Shown here: piece by piece, positions 11,384 to 19,409 of the stretch
Layout: every line of letters begins with the position of its first letter
Position numbering within the stretch: position 1 is the first letter of the stretch
Assembly: GCF_009208735.1 (NCBI RefSeq)
Contig: NZ_WFLJ01000006.1
Coordinates: forward strand, 248,001 to 312,000
From: Janthinobacterium rivuli
GTDB lineage: Bacteria > Pseudomonadota > Gammaproteobacteria > Burkholderiales > Burkholderiaceae_D
DNA: 64,000 nucleotides
Reading direction: 5' to 3'
Notes under the pieces: generated by a model
Database searches by the model: none
Told to the model about the DNA's origin: nothing
Seen by the model: only the letters and a program-made list of their open reading frames with translations
Made by a program: the position numbers and the translations under genes

Positions 11384-11431
11384 AAATGGGGCGCGTCCCG
11401 GTCCCGAAGGGACTGGCCCCGGAAGCGGGCA

Positions 11432-13144
11432 TCAGTGCCCGCCATGCCCCTTCTTCGCCGTCTCAAAACTCTGCAGCACGTGCTCGGCCATGCCATTGGC
11501 CAGCTCGTGCTCGCCAATGAACACCTTGCCCGCGTTTTCCGCGCGCAGCAATTCCGCCTCTTCCTCGCTGTGCGTGCGCACCACCGTCAGGATGGCGGGG
11601 TTCAGCGCGCGCGCCGTCTCGATCATGGCGCGCACGTGGAAGGTGTCGGGCGTGGCGATGACGAGCATGGTGGCGTGCGTGATGTGCGCCTGGATCAGCA
11701 CGGCCGGTTCGCCCGCATTGCCGGCCACGGCCGGAATGCCCTGCTTGCGCAGCTGGTCGACGATTTCGCGGTTTTCCTCGGCCACGACAAAATGAATGCC
11801 CCGTTCCATCAGGGCGGCGGCGATGCGCCGGCCCACGCGGCCATAGCCGACCAGGACGATCTGGCCCGACAGCTTTTCCTGCGGCACCGTCATCGGCAGC
11901 TCTGCCAGCGGGTCCGTGGTGCGTTCGAACTTGCGCGCGAAATCGCTGTTGCCGATCACGCGCAGCAGCGGCTTGGCCATACTGAACACGAGGGGATTCA
12001 ATGCGATCGACAGGATGGCGCCGGCCAGGATCAGGCTTTGCCCTTCCTGCGGCATCAGGCCCAGCGACAGGCCCAGCGCGGCCAAAATAAACGAGAATTC
12101 GCCGATCTGCGCCAGGCTGGCCGAGACGATGATGGCCGTCTTCGGCGGATAGCGCAGCGCCATCACGAGCAGGAAGGCGGCGATCGACTTGCCGAAGATA
12201 ATGATGGCGCACACGGCCAGCACTTGCAGCGGTTTGTCGATGAGGATGTTCGGCTCGAACAGCATGCCCACGGACACGAAGAACAGCACGGCAAACGCGT
12301 CGCGCAGGGGCAGCGACTCTTCCGCGGCGCGGTGGCTCAGTTCCGATTCGCGCAGCACCATGCCGGCGAAGAAGGCGCCCAGCGCGAACGACACGCCGAA
12401 CAGCTTGGTCGAGGCGTAGGCGATGCCGACGGCGGCGGCGATCACGCACAGGGTGAACAGTTCGCGCGAGCCGGTGCGCGCCACTTGCCACAGGATCCAC
12501 GGGAACAGCTTGCGGCCCACGACCAGCATGAAGATGATGAAGCCGGCCACCTGGCCCAGGGTCACGGCCAGGGTTTGCCACAGGCTGACGGCTTCGGCAT
12601 CCGGCGCGACCTTGCCGCCCAGCACACTGGCAAACGCCGGCAGCAGCACGAGGACCAATACGGTGACGAGGTCTTCCACCACCAGCCAGCCGACGGCGAT
12701 GCGCCCGTTGAGCGAGTCGAGGATGCCCCGTTCTTCCAGCGCGCGCAGCAGCACCACGGTACTGGCCACGGACAGGGCCAGGCCAAAGATCAGTCCGCCA
12801 CCTAGCGTCCAGCCCCACCAATGGGCCAGGCCCATGCCCATCGCCGTGGCGACGCCGATCTGCAGGATGGCGCCCGGCAGCGCGATCTTGCGCACGTCCC
12901 ACAAATCCTCGATGGAAAAGTGCAGGCCGACACCAAACATCATCAGCATCACCCCGATTTCCGCCAATTGTCCCGCTATTTCCGCATCCGCCACAAAACC
13001 GGGCGTGGCCGGTCCGATGATGATGCCGGCGGCCAGATAGCCGACCAGGGCCGGCAGTTTCAGGCGCGCGGCGATGAAGCCGAAGATGAGGCCGAACCCG
13101 AGGGCGGCGGCGATGGTGGTGATCAGGCTGATGTCATGGGGCAT
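11432..13144 (-). CDS. ybaL: Monovalent cation:proton antiporter-2 family, YbaL/Kef-like
   Basis: A 570-residue inner-membrane transporter of the CPA2 family. About 12 helices occupy residues 1-395. They are followed by a Rossmann RCK_N domain near 415-530 (IVLVGYGRVGRRIAAAL, then VAGNAGEP), which binds nucleotide and gates ion movement. The short His-rich tail KKGHGGH is typical of YbaL rather than of KefB/KefC, as is the length. The likely role is K+ or Na+ exchange for protons; the ion is inferred only from the family. Confidence 0.85.
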   Translation of the reverse strand: MPHDISLITTIAAALGFGLIFGFIAARLKLPALVGYLAAGIIIGPATPGFVADAEIAGQLAEIGVMLMMFGVGLHFSIEDLWDVRKIALPGAILQIGVATAMGMGLAHWWGWTLGGGLIFGLALSVASTVVLLRALEERGILDSLNGRIAVGWLVVEDLVTVLVLVLLPAFASVLGGKVAPDAEAVSLWQTLAVTLGQVAGFIIFMLVVGRKLFPWILWQVARTGSRELFTLCVIAAAVGIAYASTKLFGVSFALGAFFAGMVLRESELSHRAAEESLPLRDAFAVLFFVSVGMLFEPNILIDKPLQVLAVCAIIIFGKSIAAFLLVMALRYPPKTAIIVSASLAQIGEFSFILAALGLSLGLMPQEGQSLILAGAILSIALNPLVFSMAKPLLRVIGNSDFARKFERTTDPLAELPMTVPQEKLSGQIVLVGYGRVGRRIAAALMERGIHFVVAEENREIVDQLRKQGIPAVAGNAGEPAVLIQAHITHATMLVIATPDTFHVRAMIETARALNPAILTVVRTHSEEEAELLRAENAGKVFIGEHELANGMAEHVLQSFETAKKGHGGH

Positions 13145-13354
13145 GCGTGTGGGGTTCCTTATGGGGACGTGCGGATGGAAAAAGATGTTGCTCAGCGACC
13201 AAGTATAAACGCATCAAAGCCCCTGCCGGAATGTTCCTGCGGCTTTATTGCAAAAAAACCTGTGCACTATCTTCGTCCACGTGGCCACGAACGCATGCCA
13301 TCCACCCGGATCTTCGCCTAATTCAAGGACTCCACCCTATGCCACCCCAGATGC

Positions 13355-14476
13355 TCACACCTTGCGCACGATCACGCAGCCGATGGAATAACCGGCGCCG
13401 AACGAGCAGATGACGCCGGTGCTGCCTGCCGCCATGTCATCCTGATATTTATGGAAGGCGATGATGGAACCGGCCGACGAGGTGTTGGCGTAGGTATCGA
13501 GGATCACGGGCGCTTCGTTCGCTTCCGCGTCGCGGCCCAGGATCAGGCGCGCGATCAGCAAGTTCATGTTCAGGTTGGCCTGGTGCAGCCAGTAGCGGGA
13601 GACTTGCGCCACTTCCACGCCGGCCTTGGTCAGGGTCGTCTTGATCATCTCGGCGGCCATCGGGCACACTTCCTTGAAGACCTTGCGGCCTTGCTGGCGG
13701 AACAATTTATCCGCTTTGCCCACGCCGGATTCGTCGAAGCGGTTGAGGAAGCCGAAATTGTTGCGGATGGCGTTAGAGAAGCGCGTTTTCAGTTCCGTGC
13801 CGATGATCTCGAACTGGTGCTGCGACACGGCCGTGTCTTTACCTTCGACGATGATGGCGGTACAGGCGTCGCCGAAAATGAAGTGGCTGTCGCGATCGCG
13901 CCAGTTCAGGTGGCCGCTGGTGATTTCCGGGTTCAACACCAGCACGGCGCGCGCCTGGCCGCTTTGCACGGCGGCCACGGCTTGCTGGATGCCGAAGGTG
14001 GCGGACGAGCACGCCACGTTCATGTCAAAACCATAGCCATCGATGCCCAGCGCATCCTGCACTTCCACGGCCATGGCCGGGTAGGCGCGCTGCATGTTGC
14101 TGCAGGCCACCAGCACCATGTCGATATCGGCCGGCGTGCGGCCGGCGCGGGCCAGCGCGTCGCGCGCGGCGGCGACGGCCATTTCCGCCTGCAGCGACAG
14201 TTCGTCATCGCCCCGTTCCGGGATGCGCGAGACCATGCGGGCCGGATCGAGGATGCCTTCCTTTTCCATCACGAAGCGCGACTTGATGCCGGACGCCTTT
14301 TCGATGAAGGCCACGCTCGACAGGTCCAGCGCCGTCACTGTGCCCGCGGCGATCGCGTCGGCGTTGTCGGCATTGAACTTTTCCGCATAGGCATTGAAGC
14401 AGGTGACCAACTCTTCGTTGGAGATCGAAAATGGCGGCGTGTACAGTCCGGTACCGCTGATGACGACTTGTTTCAT
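13355..14476 (-). CDS. Beta-ketoacyl-ACP synthase III (FabH-like)
   Basis: A thiolase-fold condensing enzyme of 373 residues with the FabH triad: Cys156 (NVACSSATFG), His298 (LHQANLNMN) and Asn331 (YANTSSAG). It is longer than FabH of fatty-acid initiation (about 320) and has an insertion near residues 25-75, so it may belong to the alternative KAS III group that feeds beta-oxidation intermediates to fatty-acid synthesis, or to a secondary-metabolite starter enzyme. The gene is monocistronic. The start at 14476 follows GAAAG and yields a normal N-terminus (MKQVVISGTGLYTP). Confidence 0.82.
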   Translation of the reverse strand: MKQVVISGTGLYTPPFSISNEELVTCFNAYAEKFNADNADAIAAGTVTALDLSSVAFIEKASGIKSRFVMEKEGILDPARMVSRIPERGDDELSLQAEMAVAAARDALARAGRTPADIDMVLVACSNMQRAYPAMAVEVQDALGIDGYGFDMNVACSSATFGIQQAVAAVQSGQARAVLVLNPEITSGHLNWRDRDSHFIFGDACTAIIVEGKDTAVSQHQFEIIGTELKTRFSNAIRNNFGFLNRFDESGVGKADKLFRQQGRKVFKEVCPMAAEMIKTTLTKAGVEVAQVSRYWLHQANLNMNLLIARLILGRDAEANEAPVILDTYANTSSAGSIIAFHKYQDDMAAGSTGVICSFGAGYSIGCVIVRKV

Positions 14477-14656
14477 GGTTAAGCTTTCAAATTTGGCAAT
14501 CGGCGCGATGCCGATAAGTGAAGCAAATTTTACACAAACGAGCTCGACCGTAGAGAGTTTCGTGTTGCGGGGCAGGGCGAAGTGTGGCGGAAGATTGATT
14601 TTTGTCGCGGGGACGGGCAAACGGGGGGCATGGCGCCCCCCGCCCTGGCTACTTAC

Positions 14657-16111
14657 TTACTTCTTCTGTTCCTTCTTGACGTCGGCTTGCACCACCACCG
14701 GTTCGGCCTTGGCCAGTTGTACCGGCAAGCCCTTCAGGTGGTTCAGCGCCTGATGCAGCTGGAAATCATCCTTGCTGCCAAATTCCAGCGGCTTGCGGGT
14801 CTTTTCCAGGGCGATGATGCGCAGCTGCTCTTCCATTTCGTCATTGACGGGGGCCACCTTGGCGCCGTTGTTGGCAATCCCTTGGTCGCGGTCGTTGCTC
14901 AGGTGCTTGGTCAGGTCCGCTTCGCGGATGCGCAAACCGTTCAAGCCGTCGCCGTCCGCATTCTCGTCGACCAGCAGGTCGGGCACGATGCCCTTGGCCT
15001 GGATCGAGCGGCCATTCGGCGTGTAGTAGCGGGCCGTCGTCAGCTTGACGGCCGTGTCGGCCGTCAACTGGCGGATGGTTTGCACGGAACCCTTGCCGAA
15101 GGTTTGCGTGCCGATGATGGTGGCGCGCTTGTAGTCCTGCAGCGCGCCGGCGACGATTTCCGAGGCCGAGGCCGAACCCGTATTGACGAGCACCACCAGC
15201 GGTACCTTCTTGATGGCAGCTGGCAATTTCGCCAGGGCATCGCCTTCCGAACGGAAGGTATAGTATTCGGCGCGGCCGTAGAACACCTGTTTCGAGTCCG
15301 GCAACTGGCCATTCGTCGAGACGATGGCAGCGTCCTTCGGCAGGAAGGCGGCCGAGACGCCGATGGCGCCCTGCAGCACGCCGCCCGGATCGTTGCGCAG
15401 GTCCAGCACCATGCCCTTGAGGTTCGGGTCTTGCTTGTACAGTGCCGTGATCTGCGCGGCCATGTCGTCGACGGTCGGTTCCTGGAATTGCGACACGCGC
15501 AGCCAGGCGTAGCCCGGCTCGACGATCTTCGCCTTCACGCTCTTCTGGTGGATTTCCTCGCGCGTGATGGTGAAGGCCAGCGGCTGCGGTTCATCCTTGC
15601 GGGCAATGGTCAGCGACACCTTGGTGCCCGGTTCGCCGCGCATGCGCTTGACGTTGTCGTCCAGGCTGACGCCTTTCACGGGCTGACCGTCGAGGCGGGT
15701 GATCAGATCGCCGGACTTGATGCCGGCGCGGTAGGCGGGCGAATCCTCGATGGGCGAGACGATCTTGATGTAGCCGTCTTCGCTCAGGCCAATTTCAATG
15801 CCCAGGCCGACGAACTTGCCTTCGGAGCCTTCGCGCAGTTCGGCGTAGGCTTTCTTGTCCAGGTAGGCGGAATGGGGGTCGAGCGAGGCGACCATGCCGG
15901 AAATGGCGTCTTCCAGCAGTTTCTTGTCTTCCACCGGCTCGACGTAATCGGACTTGATCAGGCCAAACACATCGGCCAGCTGGCGCAGCTCTTCCAGCGG
16001 CAGCGGCGGCTCGACGGTTTTTTGCGCCATGGCGGAAAATTGCAGCGACACGGCGACGCCGGCCACCACGCCCAGGCCGATCAAGCCGGTATTTTTGAGT
16101 TTGCCCATCAT
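14657..16111 (-). CDS. ctpA: S41 family C-terminal processing peptidase
   Basis: A periplasmic serine protease of 484 residues that trims proteins and peptidoglycan hydrolases at their C-termini. An N-terminal hydrophobic anchor (LIGLGVVAGVAVSLQFSAMA) is followed by a PDZ domain near residues 95-180 (GLGIEIGLSEDG, SGDLITRLDG) and the S41 core. The Ser/Lys dyad is visible: Ser near 312 in TGSASASEIVAG and Lys near 338 in FGKGSVQ. The C-terminal tail is lysine-rich (KKEQKK). Start MMGKL may begin at either of two adjacent ATGs. Confidence 0.9.
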   Translation of the reverse strand: MMGKLKNTGLIGLGVVAGVAVSLQFSAMAQKTVEPPLPLEELRQLADVFGLIKSDYVEPVEDKKLLEDAISGMVASLDPHSAYLDKKAYAELREGSEGKFVGLGIEIGLSEDGYIKIVSPIEDSPAYRAGIKSGDLITRLDGQPVKGVSLDDNVKRMRGEPGTKVSLTIARKDEPQPLAFTITREEIHQKSVKAKIVEPGYAWLRVSQFQEPTVDDMAAQITALYKQDPNLKGMVLDLRNDPGGVLQGAIGVSAAFLPKDAAIVSTNGQLPDSKQVFYGRAEYYTFRSEGDALAKLPAAIKKVPLVVLVNTGSASASEIVAGALQDYKRATIIGTQTFGKGSVQTIRQLTADTAVKLTTARYYTPNGRSIQAKGIVPDLLVDENADGDGLNGLRIREADLTKHLSNDRDQGIANNGAKVAPVNDEMEEQLRIIALEKTRKPLEFGSKDDFQLHQALNHLKGLPVQLAKAEPVVVQADVKKEQKK

Positions 16112-16292
16112 TGCACCTTTGCAGCTAGCGTGTCTTGCATCAGCGCCAGTCCCCGTGGAGCGGCGCTTTCCTGAAAGTATAGACCTGAATCTCTGCCGGC
16201 GTGGGCCGGCCGTGGAAAAAGCGTGCCTGGGCTCAGTCTACGCGCGAAAACGGGCTCTCCAGCTTGCCATATGTTGCGGTTTTGTATGCGAT

Positions 16293-16422
16293 GTATAGTT
16301 ACTCTTGAGGGGAGTAAGCATTTGTAAGAGTCGAAAAAAAGCGTGTGCGGCGGCCCTATAGTGGACTCGCATTCTCGACCCGAAGTGGTTTTGCCTGCGT
16401 CTTCGGACGCAGGCTTTTTTTT
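16293..16422 (+). ncRNA. Candidate short RNA or attenuator ending in a perfect terminator
   Basis: Between the divergent ctpA and Spy-like genes, a -10-like TATAGT lies at 16294-16299 and a TTACTC-N7-GAGTAA inverted repeat at 16299-16317. A textbook terminator follows at 16393-16422: nine-base stem GCCTGCGTC/GACGCAGGC, TTCG tetraloop and eight T. The terminator is 14 bases before the next gene's ATG, so a transcript starting upstream would end here as an RNA of roughly 120 bases unless antiterminated. Structure is seen; identity is unknown. Confidence 0.4.
16393..16422 (+). terminator. Intrinsic terminator directly upstream of a gene
   Basis: Stem of nine perfect pairs, TTCG loop and eight T, located just before the RBS (CCGGAG) of the gene starting at 16436. 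No reading frame with a stop close upstream on this strand explains it as a gene end. Confidence 0.85.
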
Positions 16423-16435
16423 ATCCGGAGCCCGC

Positions 16436-17020
16436 ATGACCTCGTTGACCTTACTCCCCACCGTGCGCCGTCTCGCCCTGGCCTTGCTGCTGGGCGCGAC
16501 CGCCTTGACCGCTTCGGCCGTGCCTATCGCCGAGATGCGCCTGGAAGACTTGCTGCCGATGGCGCCCGATTTCAAGGCGGAATTGAAACTCAATGCGAAT
16601 CAAAGCACCTTGTGGCAGCAGGTGGAAGGGAAATCGCGCCAACTTTTGCGCGAACGCAAGGCGCGCCGCGAACGGCTGCAAGCGGGCGTGACGCAGGGCT
16701 TGCAGGCACCGCAGCTGGAGCTGCGTGATTTGCTCGCCGGCCTGGACATGGAAAGCACGCAGAGCCTGGCCGAAGAAAAGCAGCTGCGCGAGTGGTGGCT
16801 GAGCGTCAACGATGCCCTGGACGAGAACCAGCGCCAGATGGTGGCCCAGTTCATCGCCGGCCAGATGGCGCGCGTGATGGATGCCGCCGCGCCCCGCGGC
16901 GAATCGCGTGGCGCGCCCGGTGGCGAACATGGCGGGCGCAAGGGCGGCAAGGGGGGCATGGGCGGCGCGGGCGTGAGCATGGGCAGCGGCGGTGCCGGCA
17001 TGACGCTGCCCGGCAACTGA
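16436..17020 (+). CDS. Periplasmic Spy/CpxP-like protein
   Basis: A 194-residue exported protein, predicted by a signal peptide ending TALTASA. The mature part is helical and charged (FKAELKLNANQSTLWQQVEGKSR, LREWWLSVNDALDENQRQMVAQF), like LTXXQ/Spy-family periplasmic chaperones or metal-stress sensors, though the exact motif is weak. The tail after residue 155 is a Gly-rich low-complexity stretch (GGKGGMGGAGVSMGSGG). The ATG at 16436 follows CCGGAG. A terminator stands between its promoter region and the start, suggesting attenuation. Confidence 0.55.
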   Translation: MTSLTLLPTVRRLALALLLGATALTASAVPIAEMRLEDLLPMAPDFKAELKLNANQSTLWQQVEGKSRQLLRERKARRERLQAGVTQGLQAPQLELRDLLAGLDMESTQSLAEEKQLREWWLSVNDALDENQRQMVAQFIAGQMARVMDAAAPRGESRGAPGGEHGGRKGGKGGMGGAGVSMGSGGAGMTLPGN

Positions 17021-17151
17021 GGGGCCACTCCCCGGGCAAGGATGGTCAAATGGCATGGTCGCGTGCTACATTCCTGCAGCGCCTGGCGCGGCGGGCTATC
17101 CGCCCGCAGCTATCTGCCCGGTCTTTTTGACATGCCCCATAAGGACAATTC

Positions 17152-19227
17152 GTGAATCGCTATCTCTTAAGCAGTCTGACCCTGACCCTGTTGGCTGCGT
17201 TTGCCCATGCCGCCGAACCCGCCTCCGCCGTGGCCGCACCGACCGTGGCGCCCAGTGTCACACCTTCCGCCGCTGGCGTCGTTTCCGGCATCGATGTGCA
17301 GTACATCGACCCTGCCGTGCGCGCGCAGGACGATTTCTTCACCCATTTGAACGGCAAGTGGCTGGCCACGACCGAGATTCCGGCCGACAAGTCGAGCTGG
17401 GGTTCGTTCGCCAAGCTGCGCGATGACACCACGCCACAGTTGCGCGGCATCATCGAAGCCACGCAACAAGATAAAAACAAGAAGGCCGGTTCCGAAGCGC
17501 AGAAAATCGCCGACCTGTACGCCAGCTACATGGATGAAGCCAAGCTCGAGTCGCTGGGTACGAAGCCGCTGGCCGGCGAGCTGAACCGCATCCGTTCGCT
17601 GCGCGACAAGAAGGGCGTGCCCGCCCTGATCGCCCACCTGAGCCAGACGGGCGTGTCGACCCCGTATGCCGTCTACGTGGGCCAGGATGCGCGCGCGTCG
17701 ACCAAATATGCGGCGTACGTCAGCCAAAGCGGCCTGGGCATGCCGGACCGCGACTATTACCTGGAAGCCAAGCAGGCTGGCGTCAAGGAAAAATACCAGG
17801 CGCACGTGGAAAAAATGCTGGCCATGGCGGGCGACAAGAACGCCGCCGCCCGCGCCAAGGCCGTGGTCGCCCTGGAAACGGCCCTGGCCGAAGTGCAATG
17901 GACCAAGGTCGAGAACCGCGACCCGGTGAAACGCTACAACAAGACCGACCTCAGCAAACTGAACGACCTGACTCCCGGCTACGACCTGAAGTCCGGCCTG
18001 GCGGCCCTGGGCATCGCCAACAAGGTCGATTACGTCATCGTCAACCAGCCGAGCTACCTGGCCGGCTACAACAAGGTGCTCGCGTCTGCCGACCTGGATA
18101 CCCTGAAAGCGTACTTCGAATGGCAGTTGCTGCGCAGCTATGCCAGCTACCTGTCGAAAAACTTCGTCGATGAAAGCTTTGCCTTCTATGGCACGGTGCT
18201 GAGCGGCGTGACGGAAAACCAGCCGCGCTGGAAGCGTGGCGTGGGCGCCGTCGAAGGCGTGCTGGGCGAAGCCGTCGGCAAACTGTATGTCGCGCAATAT
18301 TTCCCCGCGGAGCGCAAGGCGCACATGCAGGAACTGGTGAAAAACGTGCTGGCCGCCTACAAGGACAGCATCGACACCCTGGACTGGATGAGCCCGGAAA
18401 CCAAGAAGGAAGCGCAAGCCAAGCTGGCCAAGTTCACGCCGAAGATCGCGTATCCGAACAAATGGCGCGATTACACGAAGCTGCAAATCGTCCAGGGCGA
18501 CCTGGTGGGCAACATGATGCGTGCCGCCAACTTCGGCTCCGCCCGCCAGGTGGCCAAGCTGGGCAAACCGATCGACCGCGAAGAGTGGGGCATGACGCCG
18601 CAGACGGTGAACGCCTATTACAGCTCGACGATGAATGAAATCGTCTTCCCCGCGTCCATCCTGCAGCCGCCGTTCTTCGACGCCAACGCGGACGACGCCG
18701 TCAACTATGGCGCCATCGGCGCCGTCATCGGCCATGAAATCAGCCACGGCTTCGACGACAAGGGCAGCCAGTCCGATGGAGACGGCAACCTGCGCGACTG
18801 GTGGACTCCGGCCGACCGCAAGAATTTCGCGGCCAAGGCCGATGCGCTGACCAAGCAATACGATGGCTACAGCCCCTTGCCTGGCTACCACGTCAATGGC
18901 GCCCTGACCCTGGGCGAAAACATCGCCGACAACTCGGGCGTGGCGATCGCCTATAAAGCCTATAAAATCTCGCTGGGCGGCAAGCCGGCCCCGGTGCTGG
19001 ACGGCTTGACGGGCGACCAGCGCTTCTACATGGGCTTTGGCCAGGTGTGGCGCAGCAAGATGCGCGAAGCGCAGCAGATCGTGCAGATCAAGACCGATCC
19101 GCATTCGCCGGGCCAGTACCGCGCGAATGGCACCATGGTCAACCAGCCTGGCTTCTATGAAGCGTTTGGCGTGAAACCGGGCGACAAGATGTATGTGGCG
19201 CCGGAAAACCGCGTCATCATCTGGTAA
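17152..19227 (+). CDS. pepO: M13 family zinc metallopeptidase (copy 1)
   Basis: A neprilysin-like endopeptidase of 691 residues with a signal peptide (LTLTLLAAFAHA), so periplasmic or surface-exposed. The zinc site is complete: His528-Glu529-x2-His532 in GHEISHGFDD and Glu589 in GENIADNSG. NAYYSSTMNEIVFPA and the C-terminal RVIIW are typical M13 features. It lies directly before a second copy with the same length and the same motif numbering; they are tandem paralogues. A terminator at 19268-19291 separates them. Confidence 0.92.
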   Translation: MNRYLLSSLTLTLLAAFAHAAEPASAVAAPTVAPSVTPSAAGVVSGIDVQYIDPAVRAQDDFFTHLNGKWLATTEIPADKSSWGSFAKLRDDTTPQLRGIIEATQQDKNKKAGSEAQKIADLYASYMDEAKLESLGTKPLAGELNRIRSLRDKKGVPALIAHLSQTGVSTPYAVYVGQDARASTKYAAYVSQSGLGMPDRDYYLEAKQAGVKEKYQAHVEKMLAMAGDKNAAARAKAVVALETALAEVQWTKVENRDPVKRYNKTDLSKLNDLTPGYDLKSGLAALGIANKVDYVIVNQPSYLAGYNKVLASADLDTLKAYFEWQLLRSYASYLSKNFVDESFAFYGTVLSGVTENQPRWKRGVGAVEGVLGEAVGKLYVAQYFPAERKAHMQELVKNVLAAYKDSIDTLDWMSPETKKEAQAKLAKFTPKIAYPNKWRDYTKLQIVQGDLVGNMMRAANFGSARQVAKLGKPIDREEWGMTPQTVNAYYSSTMNEIVFPASILQPPFFDANADDAVNYGAIGAVIGHEISHGFDDKGSQSDGDGNLRDWWTPADRKNFAAKADALTKQYDGYSPLPGYHVNGALTLGENIADNSGVAIAYKAYKISLGGKPAPVLDGLTGDQRFYMGFGQVWRSKMREAQQIVQIKTDPHSPGQYRANGTMVNQPGFYEAFGVKPGDKMYVAPENRVIIW

Positions 19228-19267
19228 GCCCTGTCGTGATGAAAACGTAATCCTGTAGCAACAAAAG

Positions 19268-19291
19268 AGACCACCTTGCGTGGTCTTTTTT
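19268..19291 (+). terminator. Terminator between the two M13 peptidase genes
   Basis: Seven-base stem AGACCAC/GTGGTCT, loop CTTGC, then six T, 40 bases after the first peptidase stop. The two copies are therefore likely separate transcripts. Confidence 0.88.
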
Positions 19292-19409
19292 GCATTCTGG
19301 CCAAAGTTCTTTCTGTCATTTCGGCCGGTATGCTACAGTCAAAAACCGGGCCAGAAGCCTTGGGCCTTCTGACCCTTATATTCCACACAATACAATATAG
19401 AGGACAACC

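Noticed and set aside
13145..13354. Small gene between the YbaL-like and FabH-like genes
   Set aside because: Short frames exist but none has an RBS or recognisable composition; treated as intergenic.
14582..16174. 530-codon open frame antisense to ctpA
   Set aside because: Complementary to a well-identified protease gene; composition is typical of a high-GC antisense frame.
16305..16380. yybP-ykoY manganese riboswitch, because of GGGGAGTA near 16308
   Set aside because: The closing GCGAGACC-type segment and the long P1 pairing are missing; only the GGGGAGTA box fits.
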